Source: Gammaproteobacteria bacterium (GTDB lineage: Bacteria > Pseudomonadota > Gammaproteobacteria > Pseudomonadales > Azotimanducaceae_A). From it: DNA of 6,682 nt. Below are positions 1-6,682 of the stretch, in pieces; position 1 is the first letter of the stretch, and each line of letters opens with the position of its first letter. The position numbers and the translations under genes are program-made. The stretch lies in contig JAPPKV010000411.1 in NCBI GenBank assembly GCA_028819775.1, forward strand, positions 3,990-10,671, written 5' to 3'. The notes beneath the pieces were generated by a model that saw nothing but the letters and a program-made list of their open reading frames with translations, made no database searches and was not told the origin of the DNA.

Positions 1-354
1 CCCTTGGCCAGCGCCGCCGCGATGGCGGCGCTGGATGTCTACGAAGCGGAAGGGCTGTTCGAGCGGGCCCGGAATCTCGAACCCGTTCTCGAACAAGCGT
101 TGCACGCCCTGGCGGACAAGCCGAACGTGATCGATGTGCGCAACATCGGCCTTGCCGGGGCCGTCGAACTGGCACCGCGGGACGGCGCGCCGGGGGCCCG
201 GGGAAGCGAAGCCTTCGGTGCCGCCTTCGACCGCGGCGTTCTGGTCAGGGCCACGGTCGACATCGTTGCCGTGGCGCCGCCGCTCGTGGTGTCGGAGGAG
301 GAGATCGAAACCATCGCGGCGGTGTTGGGAAGCGTGCTGGACGAGCTAGCGTGA
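1..354 (+). CDS. Class III PLP-dependent aminotransferase, C-terminal end (probable omega-amino acid:pyruvate transaminase), 5' partial
   Basis: The reading frame is open from the left edge to a TGA at 352-354, giving 117 codons that form the C-terminal small domain of a fold-type I, class III aminotransferase. The family normally has about 430-450 residues, so roughly three quarters lies upstream, including the PLP-binding lysine. Visible landmarks are an opening P-L-A at positions 1-9, matching the HP[LV]A segment just after the catalytic core; NVIDVRNIGLAGAVELAPR with R-D-G following; the GAPGARG loop; and GVLVR, whose Arg codon is at 247-249. That Arg aligns by memory with the substrate-carboxylate arginine of Pseudomonas omega-amino acid:pyruvate aminotransferase. 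The family moves an amino group from beta-alanine or other omega-amino acids to pyruvate, in the cytoplasm. The exact substrate cannot be fixed from the tail, and another class III transaminase is possible. The TTG at 4 is not a real start. About 450 non-coding bases separate it from the next gene, so a shared operon is not indicated. Confidence 0.9.
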   Translation, partial: PLASAAAMAALDVYEAEGLFERARNLEPVLEQALHALADKPNVIDVRNIGLAGAVELAPRDGAPGARGSEAFGAAFDRGVLVRATVDIVAVAPPLVVSEEEIETIAAVLGSVLDELA

Positions 355-426
355 ACAGGCGAAGTAGGCGCGATCCGCCGCACCCAATGCCCCGTGCCGC
401 AGGCGGAACCGCTTGGCAGCGCCCTC

Positions 427-463
427 GCTTCTCGCGACTGCGGAATTTCCCTCTCTGAGAAGC
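427..463 (+). other. Inverted repeat downstream of the aminotransferase, weak terminator candidate
   Basis: GCTTCTC at 427-433 is perfectly complementary to GAGAAGC at 457-463, a 7-bp stem with a 23-nt loop. It lies 73 bases past the aminotransferase stop codon. A second, 6-bp pair (TCCGCC 374-379 with GGCGGA 402-407) is nearer the stop. Neither is followed by a run of T, so neither qualifies as a normal intrinsic terminator. Either could be chance in GC-rich DNA. Confidence 0.2.
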
Positions 464-573
464 TACTAGGGCTTGCCGCATCCCAAGCTGTCTGATAGTT
501 TGACGGTCGAGGCCAGCGGTCGCCGCCTGCGTGCCTCCGTAGGTGGTTGCCCATAAGGAGAACCGGAGCATCG

Positions 574-582
574 TGCTACAAT
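574..582 (+). promoter_or_regulatory. Candidate extended -10 promoter for the repeat-protein gene
   Basis: TGCTACAAT combines a TGn extension (574-576) with TACAAT (577-582), which matches five of the six bases of the sigma-70 -10 consensus. No good -35 box sits 16-18 bases upstream (the stretch around 553-560 reads ATAAGGAG); extended -10 promoters can work without one. Transcription would start near 589, leaving a leader of about 215 nt before the start codon at 805. TTGACG at 500-505 resembles a -35 box but has no -10 partner at the right distance. Confidence 0.4.
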
Positions 583-784
583 CGGCGTATGCGGAGGAGG
601 TCTTGGTTGGCGCATTTGGCGGGGGGGTGTCTCAACGTTCCATGCCATCGTCGAAATCGTCGCCCAGGACAGGGCGGGCGTCCTTCACATTGGCCCCCAA
701 GGCCGAAACGAACCGCTAGCGCGGATTGGATGCGCGACCAGCTATGCGTTGGCCGACCCGACCACATGACTGATGAATTGATAG

Positions 785-798
785 GCCCTAAGGAGGGC
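785..798 (+). promoter_or_regulatory. Shine-Dalgarno site inside a small hairpin, decides the start at 805
   Basis: AAGGAGG at 790-796 is a near-perfect ribosome-binding site. It lies 8 bases before ATG 805, the normal distance, but only 2 bases before ATG 799, which is too close; I therefore choose 805. The same bases form a hairpin: GCCCT (785-789) pairs with AGGGC (794-798) around the tetraloop AAGG (790-793). The stem has four G-C pairs and one A-U pair, and it occludes part of the Shine-Dalgarno site. The complementarity is seen directly; any effect on translation is inferred. Confidence 0.6.
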
Positions 799-804
799 AT
801 GAAC

Positions 805-939
805 ATGAATAACTTCCCGGCGAATGTGACAGGCGGTGGGCGTTTCCGTGACGGGTCCCGCCTGTTGCACGGCTGCCTCCGAGTCCTGGGTGCGGCCCTG
901 GTGGTCGGCGGCCTGATCTCGGGTGCCAGCGCGAGCGCG
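805..939 (+). other. Sec signal peptide of the repeat protein (residues 1-45)
   Basis: The N-terminal region carries several arginines (residues 13, 15, 19 and 26), followed by the hydrophobic core [13 protein letters not shown] (28-40) and a small-residue end A-S-A-S-A before Gln46. This fits signal peptidase I cleavage after Ala45 by the A-x-A rule. The only cysteine of the visible protein (residue 24) precedes the hydrophobic core, so it is not a lipobox. There is no twin-arginine motif. The leader is long because of a 20-residue polar start, but falls in the normal range for Gram-negative surface proteins. Confidence 0.8.
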
Positions 940-3900
940 CAGGTCTTGCAGCGCGTCTTCCTCGACAACTCCGGCGTTCGGGAAGGCCCTGAAGGCCAGG
1001 CTGCGGAATTCAATTTCCTTCGCACCGGTACCGCCCCCAATGCGCTAACGGTAACGATTAGTGTGGCGGAAACCGGATCCACGATCCTGGGGACGCCGCC
1101 GACCGAAGTCGAGTTCGCCGCCAACGAAAAGACGGCAACGTTGCACATCGCTACCGAGAACGACGACGTTGTTGAGGACGACAGCACCATCACGGTGACC
1201 GTGGAGGACGGCACGGGATACTCGCCGGGGAACGTGAATACTTCGACGTGGCTTGTCACGGACAACGATGCCGGTGGAGGCACGCCGACGACCCCGACCG
1301 TGACCATCGAGGCGGGTACGTCGCCGGTCGGCGAAGGAACGGATGCGGAGTTCACGCTCACCCGATCCGATTCCGCAGGTGCCCTGACTGTGAATGTCAA
1401 CGTGACCGAATCGGGGATGATGATTGACGGAACCGCGCCGACGACGGTGGACTTCGCCGACGGCGACGCCACTGCCATGTTGAGCGTCGCGACCGAGGAC
1501 GACGGCGTGGACGAGCCGGCCAGCGTCATCACGGCCACGGTGGCGATGGGCACGGGCTATGACCCGGCCAGCCCCGACGCGGCCATGGTCACGGTAACCG
1601 ACGACGACGATCCCGCGCCCGGCATGGTCAACGTGACGATCGTCGCGGGTGCCTCCCCGGTCGGCGAAGGCATGGCCGCCGAATTCACGCTTACCCGAAC
1701 GGATTCCATGGGCACCCTGACGGTCAACGTCGACGTCTCGGAGTCCGGGATGATGATTAGCGGGACCGCGCCGATGACCGTGGAGTTCGCCGACGGCGAC
1801 GCCACGGCTATGTTGAGCGTTGCGACCGACGACGACGCGGTGGACGAGCCGAACAGCGACATCACGGCCACGGTGGGGGCGGGCACCGGCTACGTGTCGG
1901 GTACGCCCGGCTCGGCCATGGTCACGGTAACTGACGACGACGATCCCGTGCCCGGCGCCACTCAGGTGACGATCGCTGCGGATGCCTCACCGGTCACCGA
2001 GGGAATGGCGGCGAATTACACGCTGACCAGGACCGACTCCATGGGTGATCTGACGGTGAACGTCAGCGTAACCGAGACGGGCATGATGATCGAAGGGATG
2101 GCAGCGACGACGGTTACCTTCGCCGACGGCATGACCACCGCCTCACTGAGCGTCGCGACCGAAGACGACCAGACCGACGAGGGCGACAGCTATGTCACCG
2201 CGACGGTGGCGGCAGGTCAGGGCTACGAGCCCGGCCCCGGTCGTGGCAACTCGGCCATAGTCAGAGTCGAAGACAACGACGGACGGCCAAGCAGCATCAA
2301 CCACATTCTGATGAGTGTGTCGCTCTCCAATCGCGAAGTCGTGGAGGGTGCCGATGCCGTTTTCACCCTCCATAGGCGTCCGGCGTTCCAAGACGAGGCA
2401 TTGACCGTCGTGGTCGACGTGACGGAGTCCGGGGATGTCATCAACATGGCGCCCGCCACGGTCGACTTCGCGGCAGGCTCGACAACGGCAAGCCTTGTCG
2501 TGACGACCGTTGACGACATGATCGTGGAGGACGACAGCGTCGTCACGGCGACCGTGGTTGCAGGGTCAGGCCCCTACGAGGTTCTTGGCGCCAACTCGAC
2601 GGCAAGTGTCACTGTCACCAACGATGACACGGGTACCGACCCGGGCCCCGGCGAACCCGATCCGAACCTCCCCAGCGCGCCGAGATCCTTTGAACCGACA
2701 CCGCGCGACCATCAAGTGGCGCTCTACTGGATTCCCCCCACGGACGATGGGGGCAGTCCCATCACGGGCTACGAAGTTCGCGTCGGCCCTACCGGTGATT
2801 GGACTTCCGTCGGCGACAATACCACCCGCCGGCACACCGTCGCGGGACTGGCCAACGGCCAGACGTACACGTTCGAAGTGCGCGCCGTGAACGCGGCCGG
2901 TGGCGGCGCGGCGGCGGCTGCGGTCGCGACGCCGCAAGGACCGCAAACCGAGGCCGTGGTCACCGCGAACGCACCGGAGGCCACGGAGGGCGACGACCTG
3001 GTCTTCACGATCGAACGGCTCACACTCCGAACCAACCTTTTGCCGGACCGGCCAGTCAGAGTGTCGGTCACCGAGGAGCGGGCTGGGGTGGTCACCGAGA
3101 CCGAACGGTTGGTCGAGTTCGCAGCAAGGCAGGAAACCGCCACGCTGACGGTGATGACCGAACAAAACGACCTCGACGAGCCCGACACCATCTTTACGGT
3201 GCGTGTGCTCGACAAGTTCGACCCGGGCTACGACGTGGGCAGCCCCGATGAGGCCATGGTCACCGTACTGGACGACGACCCGGCGCCGCATGTGTACATC
3301 GCCGGTGACACCGTCGCCGAGGACGCGGGCACGATCACGTTCACCGTGTCCTTGAAGGACGAGACCGGCATGGAGTCCGCGCCGAGCGCTTTCGAAATCA
3401 CTGTCGATTTGGCGACAGGCAGCGCGATATCGATTGACCCCTTTGGCCTGGCGGTGGCCGATGTCGACTACACCGCGGAAAAGGCCACGCTGACGTTCGC
3501 TCCGGGCGACACCGAAATGACGTTTGCCGTCGACGTGACCAACGACGATCACGACGAGCATCCCGAGGCCTTCGTGGTGACGGTCACGGGTGCCGCCTCG
3601 GCCGGCGAGGACCAGCCGACCATCAGCGTCGGCGACGCGCTCGGCACGATCGAGGACAACGACGATGCGCCGATCCTGACAATCGCCGACATGAGCGCTG
3701 GCGAATCCGACGGCAGCATCACCTTCGCGCTGTCCCTGGCCGATGCCGACGGCATGGCGCAGGGCAGTGGCTTGCCGATCATGCTGGATTGGATGACTCA
3801 GGACGCAACGGCCGGCGAACGGTGGGATTGGGCCACTGCCAACGTGGACTACGAGATGGTCAGCGGCGGGATGGTCGAGTTCCCGGTGGATCCGACCACG

Positions 3901-6682
3901 GGAATGCCGGGCCCAGCCGAGGCGTCCGTCATGGTCATGGTGACGTCCGACGATATGCACGAACGTGCGGAGAACTTCGGAGTTGCCTTGACCGCGCAGA
4001 TGCCGGAATACGTAACGCTCGGGGACGCGGAGGCGATCGGCACGATCACCGACGACGACGTTGCGCCGACCGTGTCCATTGCGGCAAGCGAAGCGCCGGA
4101 GGCCGATGGCAGTCTGACCTTCGCGGTGACCTTGGAGGGGCAAAGCGGACTTCCGATCATCTTGGACTGGATGACCGGCAACCACGAAACCCCCGACGAT
4201 CCCTATGGCATGGCCACCGGTGAGGGAGACTACGCGGACTACGAGGCGGTGACCGCCGGGGTCCTCGAACTGATCCCCGCAGACCAAGGGGGGATGACTC
4301 CCGACGGGTCGGTGACGGTTACGGTGGTCAACGACACCTTCTACGAACACAACGAGAGCTTCAGCGTCACGCTGAGCGCCCAGATGCCGGACTACGCCGT
4401 GATCGGCGAGGGCACGGCGGTCGGTACGATCCTGAACGTCGCGGGCGACGACGATCCGCCCGTTGTCAGCGTTGCAGACTCTGTAATGTACGAGGACTCG
4501 GGTGAGTTGACCTTCACGATCAACCTGGAGAAGAGCGGCCTGCCGACCAGCATCGGCTGGAAGACCGGCGACGCCTCCTCCGATGACCCCTGGGGAATGG
4601 CCGTTGTCGGTGTCGACTATACGTCGAACGATGGCACGGAGAACTTCGACATCTATGAGACGGAGAAGACCGTGACGGTCATGGTGACCGCCGATGTGCT
4701 CGACGAGCACGCCGAGGTCCTCATGCTGGCTATCAGTACACAGGACGCCTACGCGACCCTTGGCGATGGCGAAGCCACTGGCACGATCCATGACGACGAC
4801 AGTCCGCCGGCGGTGAGCATTGCCAACGGCAGCGCCATGGAAGGCGACGGCATGGTCTCCTTCACGGTTTCCCTGGCCGATGCTGACGGCATGGCCCAAG
4901 GTAGCGGCATCCCCATCCATGTGGACTGGGCGACGGGCGACACGTCGACCGACGACCCATGGGGAATGGCGATTGCGGGGCTTGACTACACGGCAACGAT
5001 GGAGACTGTGAGCTTCACGCCAACTCAGGGCACCGGCATGGCCGGTCCGACAGAGATGACGGTGACCGTGTCGGTGGTTGACGACGATCTCGACGAGCAC
5101 ATGGAAGCGTTCGGAGTTTCGGTGACGAGCGCCACGACCACGGTCGGACCCGACATGCCCAGCGACGTCATGGTCGATGCTGGCATGGCAACGGGGATGA
5201 TCGAGGACGACGACGAACCGCCGTCATTCACGGTTGCCGATATGACCGTGGCAGAGACCGACGGTGAGGTCACCTTGTCGGTGAGCCTCGACAGGCCAAG
5301 CGGGCTGCCCATCAACGTCGACTGGGAGACCGGCGATGCGGCGACGGGCGACCCGCTCACGATGGCGCTGGTCGGTGCCGACTACGTGTGGAACGGCGGC
5401 AATATCAGTCTCGCTCCGCAACCGCGGACCGGCTTGCCGGGCCCGACGATGGCGACCGTCCAGGTGAAACTGCTCGACGACCAATACGACGAGCACGAAG
5501 AGCAGTTCACCGTGAACCTCAGCAACGCACACTACGCCTACATCGACCGCGCTCTGGCGAAGCCGACGGGTACCGTTACGATCACGGACGACGACGATGC
5601 GCCTGCGGTAACAATCCACGATGCCGTCGCCGCTGAGGATGCGGGCATGCTCGAGTTCAGGGTGACGCTTGCAACCGAGAGCGCTCTGCCGGTGAGCGTG
5701 GCGTGGGCGACCGGCGACATGGAGACGCCGGACGACACCTACGGCATGGCCATGGCCGGCATGGACTACGAGGCCTCGAGCGGTACGGTCGAGTTCGCGC
5801 CGCACGTGACCGAGATGGCCGTTTCGGTACCCCTGCTTGACGACATGCTCGACGAGCACAACGAGAAGTTCGCGGTGACGCTGAGCGGGCCGGTCAATGC
5901 GACCGTCGCCGACGGTTCGGCAACGGGCACGATCGAAGACAACGACGCCGCGCCGAGCGTGTCCATCGTCGATGACGATGCGACCGGATCGGAGGATGAC
6001 GAAGTGACCTTCAAGATCGTGTTGGACGGTCCAAGCGCCCTGCCGGTCAGCGTCGATTGGGCGACCGGCGATGCACCCACGCCGCCGGACGACTACAGCC
6101 TGGCGATGGCTGATGAGGACTACGTCTCGGATAGCGGCACGGTGTCGTTCGATCCCGGTGTCACCGAAATGACCGTGTCGGTCATGGCGATGGACGACAT
6201 GCACGATGAGAACGACGAGATGTTCGCTGTAACGCTCAGCAACCCGTCCTACGCCATGCTCGGCGATGCCCAGGGCATCGGCACGATCGTCGACAACGAC
6301 AATCCGCCGGCACTGAGCGTCGCGGATGCGACGGCTGCGGAGGGCGATGGTCGACTGGTGTTCACCGTTAGTCTGGACGCCGCCAGCGGCTTGCCGGTCA
6401 GCGTTGACTGGTTGACCGGAGACATCGCCGTTCCCGACGGCAGTCACACGATGGCGAAAGCGGGTATGGACTACACGGCGGGAAGCGGTGCGCTCGAGTT
6501 CGAGCCCGGTGCCACGGAAATGATGGTCGAAGTCGCGTTGTTGGACGACGGCCTGGACGAGATGGACGAGCAGTTCGCCATCACGCTGAGCAACGCCATG
6601 AATGCCATGTTCGCCGATGAAGCGGATGCCATTACGGCGATCGGCACGATCACGGACAACGACGATCCGCCGTACGTCTCGA
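805..6682 (+). CDS. Giant exported Calx-beta repeat protein with one fibronectin type III domain, 3' partial
   Basis: The frame runs 1,959 full codons from ATG 805 to the right edge with no stop. After a Sec signal peptide (residues 1-45) it contains Calx-beta-like modules A1-A5 (about residues 47-610), a Gly/Pro/Asp linker, a fibronectin type III domain (623-710), A-like module A6 (716-828), and longer Calx-beta modules B1-B9 (829-1956); B10 begins at 1957. Modules share strands of the type FTLTR or FTVSL, then D[YF], T[VM]xF, an acidic D-E turn, G-T-I and an Asp-rich junction. Calx-beta domains are Ca2+-binding immunoglobulin-like folds known from the Na+/Ca2+ exchanger, integrin beta-4 and many bacterial surface proteins. 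The mature part is acidic, has no cysteine that I can find, and has no enzyme domain. I infer an extended Ca2+-dependent surface or extracellular adhesin-like protein. The signal peptide argues for Sec export rather than a classical type I secreted RTX adhesin. The anchoring C terminus is not visible. A promoter candidate at 574-582 would serve it alone. Confidence 0.93.
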   Translation, partial: MNNFPANVTGGGRFRDGSRLLHGCLRVLGAALVVGGLISGASASAQVLQRVFLDNSGVREGPEGQAAEFNFLRTGTAPNALTVTISVAETGSTILGTPPTEVEFAANEKTATLHIATENDDVVEDDSTITVTVEDGTGYSPGNVNTSTWLVTDNDAGGGTPTTPTVTIEAGTSPVGEGTDAEFTLTRSDSAGALTVNVNVTESGMMIDGTAPTTVDFADGDATAMLSVATEDDGVDEPASVITATVAMGTGYDPASPDAAMVTVTDDDDPAPGMVNVTIVAGASPVGEGMAAEFTLTRTDSMGTLTVNVDVSESGMMISGTAPMTVEFADGDATAMLSVATDDDAVDEPNSDITATVGAGTGYVSGTPGSAMVTVTDDDDPVPGATQVTIAADASPVTEGMAANYTLTRTDSMGDLTVNVSVTETGMMIEGMAATTVTFADGMTTASLSVATEDDQTDEGDSYVTATVAAGQGYEPGPGRGNSAIVRVEDNDGRPSSINHILMSVSLSNREVVEGADAVFTLHRRPAFQDEALTVVVDVTESGDVINMAPATVDFAAGSTTASLVVTTVDDMIVEDDSVVTATVVAGSGPYEVLGANSTASVTVTNDDTGTDPGPGEPDPNLPSAPRSFEPTPRDHQVALYWIPPTDDGGSPITGYEVRVGPTGDWTSVGDNTTRRHTVAGLANGQTYTFEVRAVNAAGGGAAAAAVATPQGPQTEAVVTANAPEATEGDDLVFTIERLTLRTNLLPDRPVRVSVTEERAGVVTETERLVEFAARQETATLTVMTEQNDLDEPDTIFTVRVLDKFDPGYDVGSPDEAMVTVLDDDPAPHVYIAGDTVAEDAGTITFTVSLKDETGMESAPSAFEITVDLATGSAISIDPFGLAVADVDYTAEKATLTFAPGDTEMTFAVDVTNDDHDEHPEAFVVTVTGAASAGEDQPTISVGDALGTIEDNDDAPILTIADMSAGESDGSITFALSLADADGMAQGSGLPIMLDWMTQDATAGERWDWATANVDYEMVSGGMVEFPVDPTTGMPGPAEASVMVMVTSDDMHERAENFGVALTAQMPEYVTLGDAEAIGTITDDDVAPTVSIAASEAPEADGSLTFAVTLEGQSGLPIILDWMTGNHETPDDPYGMATGEGDYADYEAVTAGVLELIPADQGGMTPDGSVTVTVVNDTFYEHNESFSVTLSAQMPDYAVIGEGTAVGTILNVAGDDDPPVVSVADSVMYEDSGELTFTINLEKSGLPTSIGWKTGDASSDDPWGMAVVGVDYTSNDGTENFDIYETEKTVTVMVTADVLDEHAEVLMLAISTQDAYATLGDGEATGTIHDDDSPPAVSIANGSAMEGDGMVSFTVSLADADGMAQGSGIPIHVDWATGDTSTDDPWGMAIAGLDYTATMETVSFTPTQGTGMAGPTEMTVTVSVVDDDLDEHMEAFGVSVTSATTTVGPDMPSDVMVDAGMATGMIEDDDEPPSFTVADMTVAETDGEVTLSVSLDRPSGLPINVDWETGDAATGDPLTMALVGADYVWNGGNISLAPQPRTGLPGPTMATVQVKLLDDQYDEHEEQFTVNLSNAHYAYIDRALAKPTGTVTITDDDDAPAVTIHDAVAAEDAGMLEFRVTLATESALPVSVAWATGDMETPDDTYGMAMAGMDYEASSGTVEFAPHVTEMAVSVPLLDDMLDEHNEKFAVTLSGPVNATVADGSATGTIEDNDAAPSVSIVDDDATGSEDDEVTFKIVLDGPSALPVSVDWATGDAPTPPDDYSLAMADEDYVSDSGTVSFDPGVTEMTVSVMAMDDMHDENDEMFAVTLSNPSYAMLGDAQGIGTIVDNDNPPALSVADATAAEGDGRLVFTVSLDAASGLPVSVDWLTGDIAVPDGSHTMAKAGMDYTAGSGALEFEPGATEMMVEVALLDDGLDEMDEQFAITLSNAMNAMFADEADAITAIGTITDNDDPPYVS
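943..2628 (+). repeat. A-type Calx-beta-like module array, five units (A1-A5)
   Basis: Units begin at 943 (A1), 1297 (A2), 1630 (A3), 1963 (A4) and about 2311 (A5). A2, A3 and A4 are exactly 333 bases (111 codons) apart with no gaps. Consensus landmarks in order are VTIxAxxSPVxEG, A-E-F-T-L-T-R, LTVNVxVxESGMMI, APxTVxFADG, LSVATxDD, VDE and G-Y, then [11 protein letters not shown]1 diverges, having GSTI where A2-A4 have GMMI, and is followed by a Gly/Thr/Pro linker (1270-1296). A5 is divergent, with GDVI at the same place and the junction T-N-D-D-T. By eye A2 and A3 are clearly the closest pair, at roughly three quarters or more nucleotide identity. Expected fold: beta-sandwich with Ca2+ held by the junction aspartates, by analogy with Calx-beta. 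Confidence 0.8.
2671..2934 (+). other. Fibronectin type III domain (residues 623-710) within the repeat protein
   Basis: The segment shows the standard fibronectin type III pattern: an opening S-A-P-R, the conserved Trp at residue 642 (codon 2728) in VALYWIPP, the loop [14 protein letters not shown] from residue 647, then [19 protein letters not shown] with Leu682 and Tyr688, and a closing A-T-P. Its length of 88 residues is usual for the family. It follows a linker rich in Pro, Gly and Asp (about 2629-2670). It is the only such domain in view and separates array A from A6 and array B, so it may act as a hinge or a ligand-binding spacer. No RGD motif is present. Confidence 0.85.
2950..3288 (+). 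repeat. Isolated A-type Calx-beta-like module (A6) between the fibronectin domain and array B
   Basis: This 113-codon unit keeps A-type landmarks: [14 protein letters not shown], then [46 protein letters not shown] and [12 protein letters not shown]. It lacks the B-type G-L-P and D-W motifs. Its first half is rich in Arg and nearly free of Met, which sets it apart from A2-A4. Its end (LDEPDTIF) resembles the D-E turn of array B, so it may be a divergent or transitional copy. Confidence 0.7.
3289..6682 (+). repeat. B-type Calx-beta module array, nine units plus the start of a tenth (B1-B10)
   Basis: Unit starts and lengths in codons are: B1 3289 (128), B2 3673 (132), B3 4069 (131), B4 4462 (116), B5 4810 (138), B6 5224 (127), B7 5605 (117), B8 5956 (118), B9 6310 (121); B10 starts at 6673 and is cut. 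The shared pattern is VSIAD, acidic-E-D-G, FxVxL, SGLPxxxDWxTGD, a variable loop often ending G-M-A, D-Y, VxFxP, E-M-T-V-x-V, D-D-x-x-D-E-H-x-E-x-F-x-V-T-L-S, Y-A-x-x-G-D, G-T-I and D[DN]D-x-PP. Length differences come mainly from three loops: after the second strand (B2, B5), before D-Y, and before the T-V-x-V strand (B2, B3, B5, B6). The pattern fits the Calx-beta family; the junction acidic residues are expected Ca2+ ligands, which is inferred by analogy. Confidence 0.85.
3733..3771 (+). repeat. 39-base segment repeated at 4870-4908 (insert shared by B2 and B5)
   Basis: Positions 3733-3771 (in B2) and 4870-4908 (in B5) encode the identical peptide [13 protein letters not shown]. The DNA copies match at 34 of 39 bases and all five differences are synonymous. 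The other B units have a shorter loop here (for example a direct L-x-x-x-SGLP). The two modules therefore share a special insertion, pointing to copying of a module or a multi-module block. The intervening units B3 and B4 lack it. Confidence 0.8.

Larger units (their letters stand above)
355..804 (+). other. Intergenic region with no convincing gene; upstream region and leader of the repeat-protein gene
   Basis: These 450 bases hold no reading frame with coding character. The frame of the downstream gene stays open back to TGA-TAG at 493-498, and in-frame ATGs occur at 589, 730 and 766. None of these has a Shine-Dalgarno site, and the intervening translation is rich in Arg, Trp and Cys, unlike the protein that follows. 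Items seen are an extended -10 promoter candidate at 574-582, inverted repeats at 374-379/402-407 and 427-433/457-463 behind the aminotransferase, two mutually exclusive small stems within 661-684, the 8-base palindrome CGCTAGCG at 714-721, and the hairpin over the ribosome-binding site at 785-798. No tRNA, riboswitch family or transposon end was recognised. Confidence 0.7.

Noticed and set aside
374..407. TCCGCC/GGCGGA inverted repeat as a terminator of the aminotransferase
   Set aside because: The stem is only 6 bp with a 22-base loop and no T-run follows.
39..554. Minus-strand open frame over the aminotransferase tail
   Set aside because: It is antisense to a recognisable aminotransferase C terminus, and its own translation is Arg/Ser/Pro-rich with no family resemblance.
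589..804. Upstream in-frame starts (589, 730, 766, 799) for the repeat gene
   Set aside because: None of 589, 730 and 766 has a ribosome site, and the added residues are Arg/Trp/Cys-rich and would bury the signal peptide. ATG 799 is only 2 bases from the Shine-Dalgarno site; 805 is at 8 bases.
872..876. Cys24 (codon near 874) as a lipoprotein lipobox
   Set aside because: The cysteine comes before the hydrophobic core rather than after it, so lipoprotein processing is not supported.
576..1553. Minus-strand open frame of 325 codons overlapping the signal peptide and A1-A2
   Set aside because: It is Ser/Val/Thr-rich antisense of the repeat gene, its low-complexity tail lies in the intergenic region, and no domain is recognised. 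The plus-strand gene with a Shine-Dalgarno site and signal peptide is far better supported.
2566..5100. Minus-strand open frame of 844 codons, rich in His, Arg and Gly
   Set aside because: It lies in the same codon phase as the plus-strand repeat gene, so its stops can only come from sense TCA, TTA or CTA codons, which are rare here; it ends exactly at the sense Ser TCA at 2566. Its His richness mirrors sense ATG (CAT on the other strand). It shows no recognisable domain.
5224..6447. Minus-strand open frame of 407 codons
   Set aside because: This is the same mirror effect, bounded by the sense Ser TCA codon at 5224. The repeat pattern is explained by the plus-strand modules.
943..6682. Direct repeats as a possible CRISPR array or mobile element
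   Set aside because: The periodicity is 333-414 bases, in frame and protein-coding. There are no short identical repeats with unique spacers, no terminal inverted repeats and no transposase.

Overview
The window looks like bacterial chromosome of high GC content (clearly above 60% by eye), most likely from a Gram-negative, proteobacterial-type organism. This rests on strong G/C third-position bias, a good Shine-Dalgarno site, a Sec signal peptide, and an aminotransferase tail resembling proteobacterial omega-amino acid:pyruvate transaminases. I cannot name a genus.

Layout. (1) Positions 1-354 hold the last 117 codons of a class III, PLP-dependent aminotransferase whose start lies upstream. 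(2) Positions 355-804 are about 450 bases without a convincing gene. They contain an extended -10 promoter candidate (574-582), several short inverted repeats, and a strong ribosome-binding site (790-796) inside a small hairpin (785-798). (3) From 805 to the right edge there is one uninterrupted plus-strand reading frame of at least 1,959 codons. It has no stop in the window, so its 3' end lies outside.

The large gene encodes an exported, acidic, cysteine-free repeat protein. In order it has: a Sec signal peptide (residues 1-45); five Calx-beta-like modules of about 110 residues (A1-A5); a Pro/Gly linker; one fibronectin type III domain; one more A-like module (A6); then at least nine longer Calx-beta-type modules of 116-138 residues (B1-B9), with a tenth just starting at the edge. 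Each module ends in an Asp-rich, presumably Ca2+-binding junction (DDD/DND followed by PP or AP). The architecture suggests a Ca2+-stiffened, rod-like surface or extracellular protein such as an adhesin. The anchoring or secretion domain that would settle this is not in view.

The most unusual features are: a high methionine content (about 5-6%) confined to modules A2-A4 and B1-B9, beside methionine-free stretches of about 200 codons; Thr(ACG)/Met(ATG) exchange at aligned repeat positions; a family-specific loop ending in G-M-A before the conserved D-Y; signs of ungapped tandem duplication and mosaic shuffling between modules; and a hairpin that encloses the ribosome-binding site. I see no sign of a functional link between the two genes. 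Long open frames on the minus strand are mirror images of the repeat gene and are not called.
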